Assembly: GCA_965209045.1 (NCBI GenBank)
Contig: CBDBPW010000001.1
Location: forward strand, 310,001-374,000
DNA from: JAJEFO01 sp965209045
Lineage (GTDB): Bacteria; Pseudomonadota; Alphaproteobacteria; Rhodobacterales; Rhodobacteraceae
DNA length: 64,000 nucleotides
Direction of reading: 5' to 3'
How positions within the stretch are numbered: the first letter of the stretch is position 1; the number at the start of each line of letters is the position of its first letter. Made by a program: the position numbers and the translations under genes. Positions 17,461-25,576 of this stretch are shown here, one piece after another. Below the pieces are notes generated by a model. The model saw only the letters and a list, made by a program, of their open reading frames with translations, searched no databases and was not told the origin of the DNA.

Positions 17461-17613
17461 TCAGCCCCCATGACCTGCACGAAAGGACGGGGCCAATGCA
17501 CCGCCGTGACGAGCCGCGACCGACCCCTTGATCGGCGAGCGATTGCCCGCCGCCGTCACATTGAGGATGCCGCCTTTGCCGGCCATGCGTTCGCAGGCAA
17601 CACCGCTTGCCAT
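17461..17613 (-). pseudogene. Short-chain dehydrogenase/reductase scrap
   Basis: A 50-codon open frame, ATG 17613 to a TGA one base before the isomerase start. It reads ACERMAGKGGILNVTAAG followed by NRSPIKGSVAARHGGALA, which resembles the part of an SDR around the beta-5 strand and catalytic Ser/Tyr region. The Tyr-x-x-x-Lys motif and all flanking domains are absent. It looks like the leftover of a deleted gene between the kinase and isomerase. Identification rests on a short match by eye. Confidence 0.35.
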
Positions 17614-17625
17614 GGGTCAGGTTCG

Positions 17626-18510
17626 TCACGTGCCCTCCTTCAGCAACCGTTCCACCGCTTCGCGGTCGGGACAGCCCTTGCGGCCCCCGAATTCAGTGCA
17701 TTTCAATGCAGCCGCCGCGTTGGCAAACCACGCCGCATGACCTTCGTCCGATGTTTCCGCAAGCGCGAGCGCGAAGGCGCCGTGCCAGACATCGCCCGCG
17801 CCGAGCGTGTCCTTGGTCTCGACAGGGAAGGCAGGCGTATGCGACACCCCGTCAGCGTCCACATGGAATGCCCCGCCCTCGCCGTCGGTGACCGAGACCC
17901 ACCCCGGCAGGCGCGCGTCTGCGACATGCAACGCCGACTCGATCTGCTGGTCGCCTGCAAAGGACAGGAGCCCGTCACGCGAGAATGCGACGTGGCTTGC
18001 CCGCGAGAGAACGGCTTCCTCGGCCGGAGCTTCGGCGTCCACGATGCCCGGCACATTCCAGGCGCGCGCAAGCTCGAGCGCACGAATCGCCCCTGCCGGC
18101 CAGCGGGAATCAACCAACACGACGTCAGGTCTTGGGGCATTCTCCAGCCAATCCGGTTCCTCGGCCAAACCGTCGCCGCGAAAGTTCACGATCTGCCGTT
18201 CACCTGTCCGATCCACAAAGACCGAACTGAACGAGGACTTGGCGCCAGGCGCGCGGTTCACCAACGTCGTGTCCACGCCTTCGAATCCAAGATCCGACAG
18301 GATCAGGTCGCCAAGAGCGTCATCTCCCAGCCGTGCGCACAACATGGCATTGCCTCCCAGTCGCGCGACGGCAACCGCCGCGTTGGCGGCACATCCGCCC
18401 CCGACGCATTCTGCCGCATCCGCGCGGTACTTGGCGGCGCGGCGCGGAAGCGCATCCAGTGCGAAGACGAAATCCACGACCGCGATTCCGACGACGAGAA
18501 TCTCACTCAC
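17626..18510 (-). CDS. PfkB/ribokinase-family sugar kinase, sulfofructose kinase-like
   Basis: A 294-residue PfkB kinase with the N-terminal VGGGCAANAAVAVARLGG and the C-terminal catalytic block DTLGAGDVWHGAFALAL (Asp general base). Length, domain order and many segments resemble E. coli YihV (sulfofructose kinase). The sulfonate-contacting residues I recall for YihV, Lys27, Asn109 and Arg138, have counterparts at Lys27 (AAKY), Asn109 (QIVNF) and Arg136 (VDSRW). GTG 18510 gives an N-terminus aligned with the family; ATG 18555 is the alternative. The predicted reaction is ATP-dependent phosphorylation of a sulfonated ketose; a plain ketose remains possible. Confidence 0.8.
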   Translation of the reverse strand: MSEILVVGIAVVDFVFALDALPRRAAKYRADAAECVGGGCAANAAVAVARLGGNAMLCARLGDDALGDLILSDLGFEGVDTTLVNRAPGAKSSFSSVFVDRTGERQIVNFRGDGLAEEPDWLENAPRPDVVLVDSRWPAGAIRALELARAWNVPGIVDAEAPAEEAVLSRASHVAFSRDGLLSFAGDQQIESALHVADARLPGWVSVTDGEGGAFHVDADGVSHTPAFPVETKDTLGAGDVWHGAFALALAETSDEGHAAWFANAAAALKCTEFGGRKGCPDREAVERLLKEGT

Positions 18511-18872
18511 AGGACGCCACAACGATTCTCCGACTTGGCCGCAACTGCTCGCCACCTCTCAGGGGCAGACCTGGAATGGTGCAGGCCTATCATTTTGGCC
18601 GCCGAACCGGCAAGCGCGATATTGACGGCGACGAGCGCGTTGCATGCGAGTGCCGACCGCGCCCGAACTGTCGTGGGTGACGAGCCGCAACTGGTTGATC
18701 GCCAAGACGCCGATCGAACCGTTGGCAGAGATCGGAGCGGCGGCATCGAGGCGGGGGGGTCAAATCGCAATTCAGGTGACATGCTGACGGGGGTCAATCC
18801 GCCAGGCCTGATTTCGGCGAAAACAGGGGGCATGTTTGCGATAGTTGGCGTGGCATCCCGCATGCTGGCACG
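18511..18872. other. Intergenic stretch between kinase and LysR genes
   Basis: About 360 bases with no supported gene. A 118-codon open frame on the minus strand shows no domain and a low-complexity Pro/Ser/Arg composition. It contains the paired GGGGGTCAA repeats listed separately and could be scar tissue from an insertion. Confidence 0.4.
18755..18797. repeat. Two direct copies of GGGGGTCAA, possible IS-end scar
   Basis: GGGGGTCAA occurs at 18755-18763 and 18789-18797, a spacing of 34 bases, followed each time by a similar A/T-C-C/G-GC tract. Such GGGGGTCA repeats are typical of the ends of IS21-type elements, but no transposase is present, so this is only suggestive. Confidence 0.2.
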
Positions 18873-19769
18873 TCAAGCATCGGGAACGGGAGCTTTCCTG
18901 ATTTCATCAAGCAAGGCTTGCACGACTCCAAATCCCAATGTGCTCTTTCTGAGGTGCGCGCCCGCTTCTCGCCTCGGGGAGCCATGCACCGCAGGACGGA
19001 TGACAAGGCCCTCTTTCTCGATGATGGCTGCAAGTTGCAGCGGCGCAGACATGACGAAGTCGCCCTGAGTGACCAATTGCAACCCGGTCATGAACGACGT
19101 CGTACGAATGTCCACGCTTGGGGCATTGCCGACGCTAGCCAGGTAGTAGCTTCCAATCGCTCGCTCGGCCTCAGGGTCTTCCGTGTACAGTACCCATTTC
19201 TTTTCGGACAGCGCCCAAGGATCGACCTTGCTGTTGCTCGCGGCTGGATCATCGGGGCGCAAGACGATGCCGTGTTCGATCCAGGTCATGGTTTCCAAGT
19301 GAATCGAATCGTCCACTCCCAACCGGTCGATGGCGCCGAAAACGACATCCAGCCTGTGATCCTTGAGCATCGGGATGGTGCGGACATTGGCATCGGCCAC
19401 CAAATCGAGCCTGATCGACGGGAACCTCGATTTGAGCGCTGTGAAGATCGGGGCAATGTACGCAAGGTGAAAAAGAGGGCCGGCTCCGACCCGCAAAATT
19501 GACAGCCCCGCCTCGCCTACCGCCGCGACTTCTTCTTTCGCGGAAGCGTACCTTGCCTCGATCCTTTGCGCCTGAGCAAAATATACCTTGCCTGCGGGGG
19601 TCAGGGTCATTCCACGCCTTTGGCGCGTGAAAAGCACCGCGCCGACTTCTTCTTCGAGCATTGCAATTCGCTTGGTCACGGAAGGTTGGGTCAGGCCAAG
19701 CGAGTCCGCAGCGAGCGTTAGGTTTTCGCGGCGGGCCACCTCGAGGAATGCGGTCAGGTTTCGATCCAT
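18873..19769 (-). CDS. LysR-family transcriptional regulator
   Basis: A 298-residue LTTR. The N-terminal winged HTH reads FLEVARRENLTLAADSLGLT then QPSVTKRIAMLEEEVGAVLF, and an effector-binding domain starts with LSILRVGAGPLFHLAYIAPI. The start is ATG 19769 (MDRNLTAF); the longer open frame upstream has no homology. It sits between the two arms of the island and diverges from the sulfatase-transporter operon, the classic position for a regulator of that operon. A T-N11-A inverted repeat lies just upstream of its start. The effector is unknown, probably the imported substrate or an intermediate. Confidence 0.92.
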   Translation of the reverse strand: MDRNLTAFLEVARRENLTLAADSLGLTQPSVTKRIAMLEEEVGAVLFTRQRRGMTLTPAGKVYFAQAQRIEARYASAKEEVAAVGEAGLSILRVGAGPLFHLAYIAPIFTALKSRFPSIRLDLVADANVRTIPMLKDHRLDVVFGAIDRLGVDDSIHLETMTWIEHGIVLRPDDPAASNSKVDPWALSEKKWVLYTEDPEAERAIGSYYLASVGNAPSVDIRTTSFMTGLQLVTQGDFVMSAPLQLAAIIEKEGLVIRPAVHGSPRREAGAHLRKSTLGFGVVQALLDEIRKAPVPDA

Positions 19770-19774
19770 TTTAC

Positions 19775-19791
19775 CATTCTTTTTTTGAATG
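19775..19791. promoter_or_regulatory. Candidate LysR-type operator (CATTC-N7-GAATG)
   Basis: CATTC-TTTTTTT-GAATG is a perfect inverted repeat containing ATTC-N7-GAAT, the T-N11-A form bound by many LysR-type regulators. It lies six bases upstream of the LysR ATG and 84 bases before the sulfatase start, within the divergent promoter region. Autoregulation plus activation of the divergent operon is the expected use. No binding data. Confidence 0.5.
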
Positions 19792-19874
19792 CCTAACGAT
19801 ACAAAAAGCGATTTTACAGAATTCGAGGCCTCTTGCAATCTCGCGTCAGCGCATGTGGTGGATGGGAGGACCGT

Positions 19875-21473
19875 TTGCGAACCGTATTTGTCCTGTTCGA
19901 TTCGTTGAACCGTCTTGCGCTTGGTGCATATGGCGGAAGGGCGATCGCGACGCCGAATTTTGACCGGTTCGCTGAGCGCTCGATCACCTTCGACAACCAC
20001 TATGCCGGCAGCCTGCCTTGTATGCCTGCAAGACGAGACATGCACACGGGCCGGCTGAACTTCATGCACCGCTCCTGGGGACCGCTTGAACCGTTCGACG
20101 ATTCGTTTTCCCGGATTCTGAGCGGGAGGGGGGTCTACACCCACCTTGTGTCGGATCACCTGCACTATTTCGAGGATGGCGGTTGGGGTTATGCCAACGC
20201 CTTCGATAGCTGGGATTTTGTGCGTGGGCAGGAATATGACGCCCTGGAAGTCCTAGTACGCCCTCCTGTTGAACGGCTCAGGCAGAAATACGACGAGCGG
20301 CACTACCCTCTCGCCGATCTAGGTCCCGACCGCAACATCACCCGCCGGAACGTCGAAAGCTCGGTTTGGAAACGTTCACGCGGCGCCATCACGCGCGAGT
20401 CACTAACCGACGAGGCCGATTTTCCGACTGCGAAGTGCTTTGCAAAGGGGTTGAATTTCATCGACCGGAACCGCGATGCAGATGACTGGTTCCTGCAGCT
20501 GGAGTGCTTCGATCCGCACGAGCCGTTCGTGGCGCCCGAGCGGTTCAAGAAGGCCTATGACACCGGCTACGACGGCAAGATCCTCGATTGGCCCGTCTAC
20601 GAACGGGTATCGGAATCCGAGCAGGAAATCGCGGAGATTCGCGGCAACTATGCGGCTCTGGTCGCCATGTGTGACGAGTATTTCGGTCGTCTGCTCGGTG
20701 TCTTCGACAAACTCGATCTGTGGAAAGACACTGCATTGGTGCTGACCACGGATCACGGATTCCTGCTCTCCGAACACGAGTGGTGGGGAAAGAACTGCAT
20801 GCCCTACTACGAGGAAATCTCGCATATCCCGCTGATGATATGGCACCCGGATCACGCGGATCAGGCGGGCACACGTCGTTCAGGTCTGACGCAAACGCCG
20901 GACCTGATGCCGACGATCCTCGACTTCCACAGTTGCTCCGTTCCTCCCAGTGTCACTGGCGCATCGCTCGTTTCCCAGCTTGGAAGCAATGCGCCGGGGC
21001 ACGAAAGCGTGGCGATCGGGATGTTCTCGGGTCCAGTCTGCATCGCCGACGGCAGGTACAGCTATTTCCGATATCCCGACGATCTGTCGGGAGAAAACCT
21101 GAATCTCTACACGCTGATGCCGACCCATCTGGCAAAGCACTTCGACGTGGAAGAGTTGAAGACCGCCGAGCTTGTCAAGCCCTTCGACTTCACCAAGGGC
21201 GCGCCAGTCCTGAAGATTCGAATGAACCCGAAGAACAGCCAGACCGGGCAGGACGGACTACGACTCGGAGGTTGCCAAACCGCTCTTTTCGACCTGCACA
21301 ACGATCCAAAACAAGAAAACCCGATCTCTGTGCCAGACGTGGAAGCGCGCCTGACCGCTGCGATCAAGGGGCATTTCGACAGGCATGACGCACCTTGCGA
21401 ACTTTATGAGCATTTTTCGCTGTCGCGCCCGGACGCGAATCGGGAGGCGCCGCGGAATCCGCAACCCAAGTAG
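19875..21473 (+). CDS. Cytoplasmic type I sulfatase (formylglycine-dependent family)
   Basis: A 532-residue arylsulfatase-superfamily hydrolase. The modification motif is CMPARRDMHTGR with Cys49, the Cys-x-Pro-x-Arg form that must be converted to formylglycine. Metal and sulfate residues are in VFVLFDSLNR and TTDHGFLLSEHEWWGKN. I choose TTG 19875 because GGGAGGA ends four bases upstream and MRTVFVLFDSLN matches the usual sulfatase start. No signal peptide or membrane segment, so the substrate must enter the cell, consistent with the transporter genes that follow. No sulfatase-maturing enzyme is visible in the window. Phosphonate monoester hydrolysis is an alternative activity. Confidence 0.85.
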   Translation: MRTVFVLFDSLNRLALGAYGGRAIATPNFDRFAERSITFDNHYAGSLPCMPARRDMHTGRLNFMHRSWGPLEPFDDSFSRILSGRGVYTHLVSDHLHYFEDGGWGYANAFDSWDFVRGQEYDALEVLVRPPVERLRQKYDERHYPLADLGPDRNITRRNVESSVWKRSRGAITRESLTDEADFPTAKCFAKGLNFIDRNRDADDWFLQLECFDPHEPFVAPERFKKAYDTGYDGKILDWPVYERVSESEQEIAEIRGNYAALVAMCDEYFGRLLGVFDKLDLWKDTALVLTTDHGFLLSEHEWWGKNCMPYYEEISHIPLMIWHPDHADQAGTRRSGLTQTPDLMPTILDFHSCSVPPSVTGASLVSQLGSNAPGHESVAIGMFSGPVCIADGRYSYFRYPDDLSGENLNLYTLMPTHLAKHFDVEELKTAELVKPFDFTKGAPVLKIRMNPKNSQTGQDGLRLGGCQTALFDLHNDPKQENPISVPDVEARLTAAIKGHFDRHDAPCELYEHFSLSRPDANREAPRNPQPK

Positions 21474-21505
21474 GGATCACCGTTTCACATTGACAGGAGG
21501 AATCC

Positions 21506-22507
21506 ATGAAACCCAAGACCGCAATCAAGAGTGTTGTTGCCGCAATGGCAATCGGCGTGGCGAGCACCGTTGCCGCCTGGGCCGACTTTCCAGAGCGCAC
21601 GATTGAAGTAATCCACCCGTGGGGTCCCGGAAACGCGATGTCGGTCAGCCAGATTATCGCCAAGGCAATGGGCGAAGAACTTGGCGTCAATATGCCAGTG
21701 CTCTCGGTTCCGGGTGCCGCCGGCACCAAGGCTCAGACCACCGCCATGGGCAAACCGGCTGACGGCTACACCGTATTTGACGGCTACGTCGCACCGCTGG
21801 TCCTGCAACCGATCCTCGGAAACGCTGACTGGGACTACACCGAGTTCAAGCCGCTGCACGCAGCCGTTTCCAACGCCTTCGCGCTCGGCGGACGTCTGGA
21901 CGAGACACGTTGGTCCAACTTCGAAGAGTTGATGGAATACGGCAAGGCCAATCCCGGCGAGCTGCGCTATTCTTCGGGTTCACGCAACAACCTGCCTCAC
22001 ATGGTGATCGCCAAGGTGCTGCAGTCCTACGGCGTGGTTGCCCAGAACGTGCCGTACACTCAGGACGGCAACGCAATCAAGGACCTGAAGTCAGGCGTGC
22101 TTGATTTCTCGTTCATCAACGTCGGAAACTACAGGGCCGATCCGTCTTCGTACAATATCCTGATGGTCCTGTCCGAACTTCCCGGCTCCAAGGCATCCTT
22201 CGGCGGGGCACCCAGCATCGCTGACATCGACATCGATCTGGGCCTTTCCAAACTGGGACCGATGGGATGGACCTGGTGGATCGTCCACCCGGACACGCCG
22301 GACGACGTGACCGACAAGTTGCGTGCGGCCATGGGAGCGGCGATGCGGCGCAACGACGTGCGTGACGCGATTGCAAAGATCGGATTTGTTCCACTCGAGT
22401 GGGACCACGCGCAGTACGATGAGATCGTCGGTTCGGTCAAGGAGCAGCTCTCGAACATGGGCAACGCCCTTGCCTGGGAAGAAGAAGAACTCAAGAAGCT
22501 CCGGTAG
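21506..22507 (+). CDS. tctC: Tripartite tricarboxylate transporter substrate-binding protein (TctC/Bug family)
   Basis: A 333-residue periplasmic binding protein with a signal peptide ending VAAWA. It shows Bug-family segments: PERTIEVIHPWGPGNAMSVS at the first ligand loop, PGAAGTKAQT, GYTVFDGY and LRYSSGSRNNLPHM. Family ligands are carboxylates, including organosulfonates such as sulfolactate in some bacteria. ACAGGAGG precedes ATG 21506. First transporter gene, 32 bases after the sulfatase and surely co-transcribed. Confidence 0.93.
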   Translation: MKPKTAIKSVVAAMAIGVASTVAAWADFPERTIEVIHPWGPGNAMSVSQIIAKAMGEELGVNMPVLSVPGAAGTKAQTTAMGKPADGYTVFDGYVAPLVLQPILGNADWDYTEFKPLHAAVSNAFALGGRLDETRWSNFEELMEYGKANPGELRYSSGSRNNLPHMVIAKVLQSYGVVAQNVPYTQDGNAIKDLKSGVLDFSFINVGNYRADPSSYNILMVLSELPGSKASFGGAPSIADIDIDLGLSKLGPMGWTWWIVHPDTPDDVTDKLRAAMGAAMRRNDVRDAIAKIGFVPLEWDHAQYDEIVGSVKEQLSNMGNALAWEEEELKKLR

Positions 22508-22515
22508 GATCGAAG

Positions 22516-23001
22516 ATGTCGGCTAGACTTGCAGAGTGGGTGGCAATCGCGTTCTTCGCAGCGCTTGGTGCCCTCGTTTTCCAACAAGTCGCAACGTCGA
22601 TGGCCGAACAGGGGATCGCCTCCGGCGGTCCCTACGACAATGCGGCCAGCTACCCGCGCAATATCGCAATCCTCATGCTTGCGCTTCTTGCCGTGCAGCT
22701 GGTCCGCGATCTTCTCTTCAAAAGTGACCAACCAATTGAGACTGCATCCCTACCTGCCGTGCGGCGCGCAGTCGGATTGCTCGCAGTCTTTGCGATCTAT
22801 CTCGTCTGCCTGGACTGGCTTGGCTATCACTTGTCGACCACCCCAATGGCGATGGCCGTCATGTGGCTCTGCGGCGCACGCAATCTTCCGAACATCGTCA
22901 GCATCGCACTGGGAATGGCCTTTGTCATGGCCTTCGCTTTCGAGAAAGTCCTGAACGTCGTGCTGCCAGGCGGCATCTTCGGTCTGAACATCCCTTGGTG
23001 A
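22516..23001 (+). CDS. tctB: Tripartite tricarboxylate transporter small membrane subunit (TctB family)
   Basis: A 161-residue integral membrane protein with about four hydrophobic segments, the usual TctB size. It lies between the binding protein and the large permease in the standard C-B-A order. TctB sequences diverge strongly, so the call rests partly on position. The N-terminal half ends with a short charged loop (LLFKSDQPIE) before the second membrane pair. Confidence 0.88.
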   Translation: MSARLAEWVAIAFFAALGALVFQQVATSMAEQGIASGGPYDNAASYPRNIAILMLALLAVQLVRDLLFKSDQPIETASLPAVRRAVGLLAVFAIYLVCLDWLGYHLSTTPMAMAVMWLCGARNLPNIVSIALGMAFVMAFAFEKVLNVVLPGGIFGLNIPW

Positions 23002-23007
23002 GGCACA

Positions 23008-24513
23008 ATGTTTGAATCCCTGCTTGGCGGCTTCGAGCTGTTCTTCTCTCCCCTTGCCATCACGCTGACATTTGCAGGCATCCTCATTGGTCTGCTTGTC
23101 GGGGCGCTGCCCGGGCTTGGGCCGCTCATGGGCATTATTCTGCTCTTGCCGGTGGCGATCAGCCTACCGCCGCTAGCAGGCATGGGATTCCTGATATCAA
23201 TCTTCGTGGGCGGTTCCTGCGGAGGCGCGGTTTCTGCAATCTTGTTGCGAATTCCTGGAACGCCCATTGCGGCGGCGACGCTGCTGGACGGCTACCCCAT
23301 GGCACAGAAGGGTCAGGCGTCCAAAGCAATTGGCATCGCGCTTGCGGCGTCCTCTTTGGGCGGGCTGGCGGGCGGCGTGGTGCTGATCGTCGCGGCCCCG
23401 GTTCTTGCCACCTTTGCCAGCCGGTTTGCGCCGCCCGAATACACCATGCTAGCCATCACCGGGCTGCTGACAATCTCGTTGATCTCGGAAGGCACGCTTG
23501 TCAAAGGACTTCTTGCCTGCTGTTTCGGATTGCTGCTGTCGACGATCGGCACGGATGAGTTTTCCACTGGCTATCGCTTCACCTTCGGTTCGCATCACAT
23601 GCTGAACGGCTTCCACATTGTCGCGGTTGTCGTCGGGCTCTTCGCAATCTCCGAGATGGTTTTTCAGATGGCGCGCGACGATCTGCTGGCAAAGCCGAAA
23701 TTGGAGATTGCCAAGCCAGGCCTAAGGTCGATTCTCCAAGCGTTGCGGCACTGGAAGAACCTGCTCCGATCTTCCGCTGTCGGCGTGTTCTTCGGTTCAC
23801 TTCCAGGTGCTGGCGGTGACATCAGTTCGTTCAGCTCCTACGCCATCGCCAAATCCTTTGCCAAGCCCGAGGAAAAATTCGGCGAAGGCGCAGAGGGTGG
23901 CGTCGTTGCGACCGAGGCATCTAACAACGCGACCGTCGGCGGCACGCTGGTTCCGACTCTGGCGCTTGGCATCCCCGGTGACGCCTCTTCCGCGATGCTG
24001 CTCGGCGCACTTTTGATTCTGGGCTTCGTTCCGGGACCCGAAATGTTCCAGCTGGAGCCCGACTTCGTCGGTGGCTTGTTCCTGGTTTACATGACTTCGA
24101 ACCTCATGCTGCTTTTTGCCGGCATTCTCGCCGCTCCGTTCTTCATTCGCGTTTTGCTGATTCCAAGGGTGCATCTCATTCCTGCAATCCTGATCCTCTG
24201 TTGCATAGGAACTTTCGCCCTACAGGGGTCGGTCTTCGATCTGATGGTCATGCTGGGATTTGGCCTGATCGGAATCCTGTTCCGACTAGCGAAGTACCCG
24301 CTCGCGCCAATCGTCCTGGGGCTAATTCTCGGTCCGATCCTCGAATCCAATTTCCGCCGGTCCTTGCTAATCTCTCGCGACGGCTACTGGATCTTCCTGG
24401 ACCGCCCGGTCGCCGCAACGCTGGTCTTCATCGACGTTGCCATTCTGGTTGGATTTGCCGTCGTGAGCTATCGTCGGTGGCACGCTGCGAAAGACCGTGA
24501 AACGGCGGCTTAG
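23008..24513 (+). CDS. tctA: Tripartite tricarboxylate transporter large permease (TctA family)
   Basis: A 501-residue permease with about 12 membrane segments. The family's glycine-rich motifs are present: GALPGLGPLMGIILLLPVA near residue 35, GGSCGGAVSAILLRIPGTP near residue 70, and the second half GSLPGAGGDISSF and LALGIPGDASSAMLLGAL. With TctB and TctC it forms a cation-coupled importer for an anionic substrate. ATG lies six bases after the tctB stop. No gene follows for a kilobase, so this ends the operon. Confidence 0.95.
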   Translation: MFESLLGGFELFFSPLAITLTFAGILIGLLVGALPGLGPLMGIILLLPVAISLPPLAGMGFLISIFVGGSCGGAVSAILLRIPGTPIAAATLLDGYPMAQKGQASKAIGIALAASSLGGLAGGVVLIVAAPVLATFASRFAPPEYTMLAITGLLTISLISEGTLVKGLLACCFGLLLSTIGTDEFSTGYRFTFGSHHMLNGFHIVAVVVGLFAISEMVFQMARDDLLAKPKLEIAKPGLRSILQALRHWKNLLRSSAVGVFFGSLPGAGGDISSFSSYAIAKSFAKPEEKFGEGAEGGVVATEASNNATVGGTLVPTLALGIPGDASSAMLLGALLILGFVPGPEMFQLEPDFVGGLFLVYMTSNLMLLFAGILAAPFFIRVLLIPRVHLIPAILILCCIGTFALQGSVFDLMVMLGFGLIGILFRLAKYPLAPIVLGLILGPILESNFRRSLLISRDGYWIFLDRPVAATLVFIDVAILVGFAVVSYRRWHAAKDRETAA

Positions 24514-25576
24514 GCCAAATCTCGAAATAGCGGCATTTGGCTGAGCACATTCGCACAAAGGAATCGGTGATCTCGTTCTGCACCGGCCTTGGCTGAGAGA
24601 GACCTCCGCATCGCGGCAGCGCTTCTGGAATCCCTCAAGAGAGAGCGGCGTCTGCCACTATCGGGCGATCCCGCTCCGGTATCGGAAATCGCTTGCGTTT
24701 CGTCGAAGGCACCCACCCCCGCAGCCACCGAAGATCAGCCGGGGAAGAACTGACCAAATTCGAGAAAGTGACCGCCGGACATTCGGCTGGTGCCGCGGAC
24801 CGAATCAGGCTTTGCGATCTCGATTGCCGAGGCGCAATTTCAGTGGTTGAGTTTCTGCGGCACGGGAGACTCCAGGCCCCGGCTGCCATCAAGTTGAGAT
24901 CAGGCCTTGTGTCAACCATGGGGAATGCCAGCCGTTTCTGCGCTCAAGTGCCCAGGGCACGGATCGCCCTTGTTCGCCTCCAGATTGTGCCGGGCGACGG
25001 CACTCGGATCAGTTAACTGGCATTCGGACAAGCATGGCCCGGCGCTACGGGGGGCGCTTGCCAAGAGCAGGGAGCCTGTCTACGGGGCCGGCTTGACTCC
25101 GGGCGGAGGCCCGCCTGAGTCACTTGCTCCATGGCTGCCTTGGTTCCCGTTCGCAGCTGCAGGTCGGGCCGCTCGCGCAATTCGCACCGCGAAGGGCTGG
25201 CCATGATCCGCCTGAGGGACTCCGTGACCGTTACTGCCCGAGGGAAGCACTTCGCCATGCGCTCGCCGAGACTCGGACCGCGCGAGGCGCAGGGAAGCGA
25301 CCTCCGGTTGCGGGCATCCCCCGCAACGAGAGGCTTTCCTAGCATTCCAAGGTGAGGCAGGAAGCCAAGCGTGTCACAGACTCCGCCGAGTTTTCCGCCG
25401 GACCTGACGAATCTGGCATGCTCTTTCCAATTCCTGACAAGTGCTGTAAGGCCCGCGCATCTGAGACGTGACGCTATGACCCCGGCGTGATGCATGAGGA
25501 TAGGGGTCGGCGGCAATGGGGCCGCCAATTCAACGGGACAGGAGGAGGGCCTCCTGATCTCACACAGGATACCAAA
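24514..25576. other. One-kilobase stretch without a recognisable gene
   Basis: Between the transporter operon and pnp. Open frames here are short and Arg/Ser/Pro-rich, without domains or good ribosome sites. The last 150 bases should hold the pnp promoter and leader. The rest may be decayed island-boundary sequence. I see no tRNA, attachment repeat or integrase. Confidence 0.5.

Noticed and set aside
18873..20165. A longer LysR protein starting at 20165
   Set aside because: The extra 132 residues overlap the sulfatase start on the other strand and lack homology; MDRNLTAF at 19769 fits the family.
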